From the NCBI GenBank assembly GCA_003963225.1, contig RXKB01000035.1:1-44001 (forward strand): 44,001 nt of DNA, read 5' to 3'. Position 1 is the stretch's first letter. Every line of letters starts with the position of its first letter. The position numbers were made by a program, and so were the translations under genes. Below, piece by piece: positions 38,648-44,001 of the stretch. The stretch is from Candidatus Babelota bacterium (GTDB taxonomy: Bacteria > Babelota > Babeliae > Babelales > Vermiphilaceae). The notes beneath the pieces were generated by a model that was not told the origin of the DNA, did not search any database, and was given only the letters and a program-made list of their open reading frames with translations.

Positions 38648-40647
38648 CAGTATTTAATGATGTAAACCGTAATGCCGCGTCAAGCGAATTTAGCGAAGTA
38701 GCCACGGGGCCACGCGTTAGTTTCTTGCAACATTTTGAAGACTCATACGAAGCACAGCGTAGAGCATCATCAATGTTCGGTATTGAGCGGGCGATGAATG
38801 AGTCTATCATGGGTCAGGCATCTGCGTTGTACGGAGCTGGGGAGAAAGGAACTTTTTTACGTGATGAAGAGAATAACGTAGACCTTGACCGTTTAGATAT
38901 ACCGCGCTTCTTTGAAGAGGGCGGCAATGAGGAACAGTCCAGCAAGATACAGAAGTATGATGATTACATACTATCTATGCGTGAGAAGAAACCCGACCTT
39001 AAACTAAAGACTCTACGCGAGATGTGGGATGATGTAAAGTTTCAGGCGCAGGACGCAGAACGTAGAGTAGCCGCAGCGCGTACAACTACTATGGGTGACG
39101 TAGGTGGGTTTATCGGCGGGGCTATCGCTTCTGTTGACCCACGCACAGACCCGTTAAATACATTAACTCTAGGTGTCGGCGCGGTTGGTAAGAGCTTACT
39201 TAAGCGTGTAGCAACGCAGGCAGGAGGGCAAGCGGCTATTGAAACTGTCAATCAGATTACCGGGGTGCAAGAGGAACGCAGGCTTTTAGGCTTAGACCAC
39301 GGTTTTGCCGATGCCGTATCCCGAGTGGCCGGAGCTGCGATAGGCGGCGCGGCCATCCAAGGAGCTGGCGAATTAGTTATGGGCGGGCTTAAGATGGCGG
39401 GCAAGCGTTTCTTTAGAGACCTACCCCACGATAAAGCACCGCCGCCTCCGGCTGATTTATCTGGCCCGGCGATAAACCGGGTAGACCCGATTGCTGAACG
39501 TGATGTACACGACTTAATGTCAGGGGCTACCAAGTATGATGACCTAGCGGTGTTAAGGTATCCTATGGGTGATACCCGTATGGGTAAAGCTCGTACAGCT
39601 ATGGATATAGATTACGTCACTATGCGCCTTGAAGCGTGGGACGGCGAGGCTCCCGCGTTTGTAAAACCGCAAGCATCAACCCGTATACCAAACTCTACGG
39701 CTGAAAAGTTTGAGCTTGAGGACTTCCAGACACTTAAAGAGATGATGCCTAAGACTGTTGATGAGGCAGCACGTAAACTTGACCCGAAGGTGTTTGACGT
39801 GTACGATAAATTAGCAGCCCGTAAAACAGAACTACGCGCCCAGATAGACAACTTTAACCGTGGCCGGAACCCTACCGAAGACGTAAGTGCAGCCGAACGC
39901 CAAACAGTTACCGATGCGGTTAATGATTTAACTAATCGTATAGAAGAGTTGAAGCACCAGAAAGAAGACGGGGTGTTATCTAACCGTAAACTGAAAGACC
40001 TTGATAAACGTATTCAGCAGTTAGAGGCGGAACGTAAGGATAACATGACGCGTCTTGATAGTATTGACAGACCAGAAGCGTCTGCTTTACGTAATGAGCT
40101 ATTAGCCATAGACGTAAAGATGCGCGATATGGCGGAAGTTGTATCCCGGGCTTATGCACGTGCGCGTCAGGAGTGGCAGCTACCATCAGAACTTAAGGGA
40201 GCTGTACGCCAGATGGTGCGTGAAGGTAGTAGCGTATTGCCTGATGTTGGTTATACCAGAACTGTTAAGGCAGATAAAGCACCGCAGATGTTTGAGGAAG
40301 GGCTTACGGATAAAGCACCGATATTAAATCAGGCGTATAAGGTTGAGGATAAGTTACGCCCGGGCGCAGACGCGGCGGATATAGCTGCGGCCATCGTTAA
40401 AGAGAACATGAAAATAATGGATGAGACCTTAGAAGCATATAGGGGTAGCTTAAACAAAATGCTCAATGAGAAAGAAGGTACATTGACCGTGGCCGGAACT
40501 GATGTTACCCTACGTCTTGATAAAGATAAAATATTCGTACCTAATGAAGACGGTAGTGGTGGGCGTTCAATGACTATACGCCAATTACTAGAAGAGAATA
40601 GAGAAACAGAGTTAGACTTAGAGGCAACTAAAAAATGTTCAATATAG
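38644..40647 (+). CDS. Internal virion protein, middle part (667 aa)
   Basis: The start overlaps the previous stop as ATGA. The product begins MTVFNDVNRNAASSEFSEVA. Residues 155-260 are rich in glycine and alanine with hydrophobic stretches (VGGFIGGAIASVDPRTDPLN, VAGAAIGGAAIQGAGELVMG). The rest is long coiled helices (LTNRIEELKHQKEDGVLSNR). It ends TKKCSI, overlapping the next gene by 13 bases at an A6 run. Such proteins in T7-like phages form the ejection core. It has no named motif; the assignment is by position, size and composition. Confidence 0.8.
   Translation: MTVFNDVNRNAASSEFSEVATGPRVSFLQHFEDSYEAQRRASSMFGIERAMNESIMGQASALYGAGEKGTFLRDEENNVDLDRLDIPRFFEEGGNEEQSSKIQKYDDYILSMREKKPDLKLKTLREMWDDVKFQAQDAERRVAAARTTTMGDVGGFIGGAIASVDPRTDPLNTLTLGVGAVGKSLLKRVATQAGGQAAIETVNQITGVQEERRLLGLDHGFADAVSRVAGAAIGGAAIQGAGELVMGGLKMAGKRFFRDLPHDKAPPPPADLSGPAINRVDPIAERDVHDLMSGATKYDDLAVLRYPMGDTRMGKARTAMDIDYVTMRLEAWDGEAPAFVKPQASTRIPNSTAEKFELEDFQTLKEMMPKTVDEAARKLDPKVFDVYDKLAARKTELRAQIDNFNRGRNPTEDVSAAERQTVTDAVNDLTNRIEELKHQKEDGVLSNRKLKDLDKRIQQLEAERKDNMTRLDSIDRPEASALRNELLAIDVKMRDMAEVVSRAYARARQEWQLPSELKGAVRQMVREGSSVLPDVGYTRTVKADKAPQMFEEGLTDKAPILNQAYKVEDKLRPGADAADIAAAIVKENMKIMDETLEAYRGSLNKMLNEKEGTLTVAGTDVTLRLDKDKIFVPNEDGSGGRSMTIRQLLEENRETELDLEATKKCSI
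40630..40635 (+). promoter_or_regulatory. A6 run at virion gene junction (possible frameshift site)
   Basis: The upstream frame reads ACT AAA AAA TGT and stops four codons after the A run. A -1 slip on the run would continue as AAA ATG TTC into the downstream frame. That would join 667 and 845 residues into a product of about 1,500. AGAGG ten bases before the downstream ATG allows ordinary initiation instead. Confidence 0.35.
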
Positions 40648-43172
40648 AAAACTTTAGCAAGTGTATACGTGATAACCTCAAAGACCGTAGGTTCGGTAAA
40701 GAACGTGCGGATGAAATTATTGCGGATTTTGAAGCTAAAGCCGCGTACCATAAACAGGCTGGGCGTACCGACACGGACGCCGCGGTTATGGCTATGCGTG
40801 AGACGTTTGATAACTTATCATTAGTAGCCGCAGAGAAAGCTAAACGTACAGCTAAAATGTTATCATTGCAGGCGGAGAATATAAAGCTTGCGAATGAGGC
40901 TATAAACGTAGACCTAAAAGTATTTGATGCCGGACGTAAGAAAGGCGATAAGAAAACTAGCCGTGGTACGGCCATCGGTAGAGCGTTAGTATCTAAGATT
41001 GAGGATGACCCTAGGTTCTCGTCAATATCTTATAGCACTAATAAGGAAGTAGTGCGTGGACAACTGTACGCTATTATGGGTGATGTACTACAGAAAGTTG
41101 GTAAGGGTAAGTTCGGTGTCCAACGAGGCAAAGCGCACTTACCCAATATTATTCGTGAAGCCTTTGGTGAAAGCACAGGTGACAAAACCGCCAAGGAGAT
41201 GATTGATGCGTACTTTAAGACTACTGACGTAGGCGTAGATTTATTCAATCAGGCTGGCGGTTCAATGCGTAAGATGAAGAACTACTTACCCCAACCTACT
41301 ACAAGTACACATAAGCTCACCTCTAATAAAGAAGCGTGGATTAAATCACGTGCTGAACGCTGGGATTGGGATAAGATGAGATGGCCGGATGGTTCTAAGA
41401 TTGAGCCTAACGAACGCGCCGAATTGATGGAAACCATATTTGAAACCCAGACGTTAGACGGTGCGAACAAAGTTGACCCTACAGCGTTCCGTGGTAAAGG
41501 CCGGGCGGTGGGTAATGCTTTAGATAATCACCGCTTCGTGCATTATAAAGACGCGGACTCATGGTTGAAAGACCTTGAAGAGTTCGGCGATGGTAACGTG
41601 TTTGAAGTTATGATGCAGCATATTGAAGGTATGGCGCATAAGATTGCGTTGATTGATACCTTCGGCCCGAACCCGGAGATGACAATTCTCAATATGGAAG
41701 CTATTGCCAAGAACGTAGCGGGCGGTATTAGCGCAAAGGATAAAATAGACCTTGACGCTGTTATCAAAAACAAGTTCAGGCCAATGATGGATTTAGTTAC
41801 ACGCACTAACCCGATGAACCCGGAGAGTGTAGTAGGTAACACCGTAGTAGGTATATCAAACATACTGACATCCGCACAACTTGGCAGCGCATCACTACTA
41901 GCTATCCCGGGCGACTTCATGCAGAGCGTGGCCGTACGTGCCTTAAACAAAATGGATTTATTCGGCGGCATAAACTATTACTTCAAGACGATAGCTACCG
42001 ACCCTAAGTTTATGAGCGAGATTGCAGCACAGTCAGGTTTCATATTTGATGATATGGTTATGTCAACCTACGCAGCTACAAGGTACACGGGTATAGCGAC
42101 AGTAGGGCCTCACATATCACGCCGTATATCAGATACCGTGATGAGAGCGTCCTTAATGTCGGGGCATACACGTGCAGCACGTTGGGCGGCTCAATCTGAA
42201 ACTATGGGTTTCTTGCACAGGATGAAAGGTACAGAGTTTGAGGAGTTACCTATCGCGCCTGTAATGCAACGCTACGGTATAACCGCAAAAGATTGGGATA
42301 CGTTTAGAAAGTTAGAGTCATTCTCTCCGGGGAAGGGCGTAAACTTCTTACGTCCTATGGATATATTGAATAGCAAGCTTGCGGATAAACAGGGTCTATA
42401 CAAAAAGTTTCAGGCAATGGTGTTTGAGGAGTCACGTAAGATGGTTCCTGAAAGCACCATAGAGGCCACGGTATCACTTAAAGGTACGTCGCGTCCCGAC
42501 ACTTTAATGGGTATGATACTTCATAGCTTCGCTATGTACAAAAACTTCCCTATGTCTTTTTGGATGATATACGGCAGACTCGGCATGACATCTAAATCAG
42601 TTAAAGGACGTTTAGGTTTCTACGCGGGGTTAGGCGCGGGTATGACTATGGTTGGCGCGGTGGGTACACAGATGCGCGAGATAGCGCAAGGCCGTGACCC
42701 TATGCCTATGGACAATCCGGCGTTCTTAGGCAAAGCGTTCCTATCCGGCGGTGCGCTTGCCGTTTGGGGCGACTTCCTGTTCTCTGGGGTCAATCGTAGT
42801 AACGGCGGGCCTGCTGATGTTGTAGCCGGGCCGTTAGCAGGTTTTGCTAAAGATACTACACAACTTATGTTTGGTGACGCATTTAAGTGGGCTAATACCG
42901 TAGGAACACTTGACGAAAAGAATTTTGAGAGTAATACTGGTAGTAAGGGTGTGGAGTATTTGAAGCGATACACCCCGGGTTCAAATATATGGTGGGCTAG
43001 ACTTGCGCTGGAACGTCAGGTATGGGATAGGTTGCAAGAGCTTGCAGACCCTAAAGCGTACTCAAGGCGTAGACGGAAAGAAACTAACCAGCGTAAGATG
43101 TACGGTAACGAGTCATGGTGGCCTGCTGGGGAGAGAAGCCCGGAAAGGATGCCGCAATATAACGGGGAGTAA
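40635..43172 (+). CDS. Large internal virion protein, C-terminal part (845 aa)
   Basis: The product begins MFNIENFSKCIRDNLKDRRF and has a charged helical N-terminal region (residues 1-130), a long middle, and near its C-terminus hydrophobic, glycine-rich segments (LGFYAGLGAGMTMVGAVGTQ, FLGKAFLSGGALAVWGDFLF) that could enter the membrane. The final part is basic (YSRRRRKETNQRKMYGNESW). Similar C-terminal ends are typical of gp16-like ejection proteins in podoviruses. The reading frame follows the 667-residue gene at the A6 run. Its stop lies four bases before the tail-fibre start. Confidence 0.85.
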   Translation: MFNIENFSKCIRDNLKDRRFGKERADEIIADFEAKAAYHKQAGRTDTDAAVMAMRETFDNLSLVAAEKAKRTAKMLSLQAENIKLANEAINVDLKVFDAGRKKGDKKTSRGTAIGRALVSKIEDDPRFSSISYSTNKEVVRGQLYAIMGDVLQKVGKGKFGVQRGKAHLPNIIREAFGESTGDKTAKEMIDAYFKTTDVGVDLFNQAGGSMRKMKNYLPQPTTSTHKLTSNKEAWIKSRAERWDWDKMRWPDGSKIEPNERAELMETIFETQTLDGANKVDPTAFRGKGRAVGNALDNHRFVHYKDADSWLKDLEEFGDGNVFEVMMQHIEGMAHKIALIDTFGPNPEMTILNMEAIAKNVAGGISAKDKIDLDAVIKNKFRPMMDLVTRTNPMNPESVVGNTVVGISNILTSAQLGSASLLAIPGDFMQSVAVRALNKMDLFGGINYYFKTIATDPKFMSEIAAQSGFIFDDMVMSTYAATRYTGIATVGPHISRRISDTVMRASLMSGHTRAARWAAQSETMGFLHRMKGTEFEELPIAPVMQRYGITAKDWDTFRKLESFSPGKGVNFLRPMDILNSKLADKQGLYKKFQAMVFEESRKMVPESTIEATVSLKGTSRPDTLMGMILHSFAMYKNFPMSFWMIYGRLGMTSKSVKGRLGFYAGLGAGMTMVGAVGTQMREIAQGRDPMPMDNPAFLGKAFLSGGALAVWGDFLFSGVNRSNGGPADVVAGPLAGFAKDTTQLMFGDAFKWANTVGTLDEKNFESNTGSKGVEYLKRYTPGSNIWWARLALERQVWDRLQELADPKAYSRRRRKETNQRKMYGNESWWPAGERSPERMPQYNGE

Positions 43173-43175
43173 TGT

Positions 43176-44001
43176 ATGGCTATCAGCACAGAGAAAATCG
43201 CAGAAACATTTTATGATGTTGCGGCGGATGATGAGCTTAATAACAATTATCCGTTATACGCGGATGATGAGGTAGAGGTTATTTACGGCCCTAAAGGTTC
43301 CCTTACGGCCATTCTGAATACTGATTATGAAGTAGAATTATCCGGGCCTAACTACGATACCTTCAAGATTATAGTTTTACAGTCTTTAGTTGATAAGATT
43401 GATGATGTCATTGAAGACGATGCGGAGCAGATTAACTATGTTACTGTTCGCCGTAAGTTAGATAACAAAACTTCGGTAACGCAAGAGAACGTACGTTACG
43501 TAGGTTTCTTGTCGCGTGAGATAGAGCGTATCACTATGCGCTTCCAGCAACTAGCGGAACGTGTAGGCCGCGCTGTGAGTCTCGCGCCTAACTTCATCGC
43601 TAGTGCCGACTTTGACCCGATATATGTTGAGCCTAAAGACGGTCACGCGTTAGTGTGGGACGGTAACTTAGGGCAGATGCGTAATACCAATGCACCGTTA
43701 ACTGCTCTTGAAGGTGACGCGCAGACTGTAGCGGATAATATTGACGCGGTTATCTCTGTGGCTGCTGACCTTGACGGCCCGGATAACATCGGCTCGGTAG
43801 TTGCAAACTTTACTAACATCAACACCGTTGCGGGAATATCTGCGGCGGTTACGACTGTTGCGGGTATAGCCTCTGCGGTAAGTACGGTTTCTGGTATTGC
43901 TGCGGCTGTATCATCCGTATCAGGTAACGCTACAAACATCAATACTGTTGCTACTAACATAGCTAACGTAAATACTGTTGCGTTTATTTCTGCGGCTGTA
44001 A
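43176..44001 (+). CDS. Tail fibre protein, N-terminal part (continues at base 1)
   Basis: This frame opens with ATG at 43176 (MAISTEKIAETFYDVAADDE), four bases after the stop of the preceding virion gene, and has no stop before the window end. The first 150 or so residues resemble the T7 gp17 N-terminal domain that attaches the fibre to the tail, followed by a short linker and the first decapeptide repeats. Joined through the 75-bp overlap to the frame ending at 2489, the product is about 1079 residues. The overlapping ATG at 43172 is closed by a stop after about 14 codons. The T7-like attachment role is inferred from sequence resemblance and from the position after the internal virion genes. 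Confidence 0.88.
   Translation, partial: MAISTEKIAETFYDVAADDELNNNYPLYADDEVEVIYGPKGSLTAILNTDYEVELSGPNYDTFKIIVLQSLVDKIDDVIEDDAEQINYVTVRRKLDNKTSVTQENVRYVGFLSREIERITMRFQQLAERVGRAVSLAPNFIASADFDPIYVEPKDGHALVWDGNLGQMRNTNAPLTALEGDAQTVADNIDAVISVAADLDGPDNIGSVVANFTNINTVAGISAAVTTVAGIASAVSTVSGIAAAVSSVSGNATNINTVATNIANVNTVAFISAAV
43806..44001 (+). repeat. Tandem decapeptide repeats in tail fibre (right part; continues at 1-276)
   Basis: The protein repeats every ten residues with a core of xI/VxTVAGI or xINTVAAN. There are about 13 copies counted across the junction to about base 276. The nucleotide copies are diverged. Similar alanine/valine/asparagine-rich repeats occur in fibre shafts of marine and freshwater podoviruses. 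Copy number could vary between isolates or be altered by assembly, because the contig was opened inside this array. Confidence 0.75.
43927..44001. repeat. Right copy of exact 75-bp terminal overlap
   Basis: This stretch is identical to bases 1-75. It lies within the decapeptide-repeat part of the tail-fibre gene. The repeat units differ at the nucleotide level, so an exact 75-base match is better explained by circular overlap than by an internal repeat. Confidence 0.93.

Noticed and set aside
26308..44001. Diversity-generating retroelement, expected because the head resembles BPP-1
   Set aside because: No reverse transcriptase frame and no template/variable repeat pair were seen, and the fibre C-terminus is discoidin-like rather than a C-type lectin.

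Overview
This window looks like the complete genome of a tailed, apparently strictly lytic podovirus-type bacteriophage. The first 75 bases (1-75) are repeated exactly as the last 75 (43927-44001), and the open tail-fibre frame at the right end continues in frame at the left end. The contig is therefore a closed circle of about 43,926 bp cut inside the tail-fibre gene. I see no integrase, repressor of a recognised family, reverse transcriptase, tRNA gene, insertion sequence or CRISPR array. The host cannot be named from the sequence; sigma70-like promoters, Shine-Dalgarno sites, an Rz/Rz1 spanin pair and an M15 endolysin point to a Gram-negative bacterium.

On the circle there are two large blocks plus one inverted gene. 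The rightward (+) late block starts at about 23.6 kb. It encodes a small LEM/HeH-like protein, large terminase, head-tail connector, Bbp19-like protein, scaffold, major capsid protein, Bbp16-like cement protein, T7-type tail tubular A and B proteins, a gp13-like protein, four T7-like internal virion proteins, and the tail fibre (43176 across the junction to 2489). A lysis cassette follows: holin-like protein, small coiled protein, endolysin, Rz with Rz1 nested in another frame. The head genes resemble Bordetella phage BPP-1 and the tail and ejection genes resemble T7, but no phage RNA polymerase is visible. The likely small terminase (24261-24743) is on the opposite strand, directly divergent from the large terminase.

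The leftward (-) block runs from about 22.7 kb down to 3.9 kb. The promoter-proximal part (22.7-18.5 kb) is a run of short unknown genes with near-identical ribosome-binding leaders. The distal part (18.2-3.9 kb) is a tightly overlapped replication and recombination operon: DUF3310-type protein, RuvC-like resolvase, SNF2-type helicase, DUF2800 RecB-like nuclease, DUF2815 ssDNA-binding protein, family A DNA polymerase without a 5'-3' exonuclease domain, and a prim-pol/RepA-like primase-helicase. The two blocks meet tail to tail at 3900-3903 with overlapping stop codons.

The blocks diverge from a roughly 0.9 kb non-coding region (22706-23622) containing palindromic promoter/operator sequences, a 16-bp-stem hairpin, repeats, a four-tract G-quadruplex motif, an A/T run and a possible pseudoknotted RNA. 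It is the best candidate for the replication origin and transcription switch. Other notable points are near-total absence of GATC, discoidin-like (F5/8 type C) domains both in the tail fibre and inserted in the tail nozzle, two structured non-coding stretches in the leftward block, an A-run at the junction of two internal virion protein genes, and a possible hairpin over the capsid gene's ribosome-binding site.
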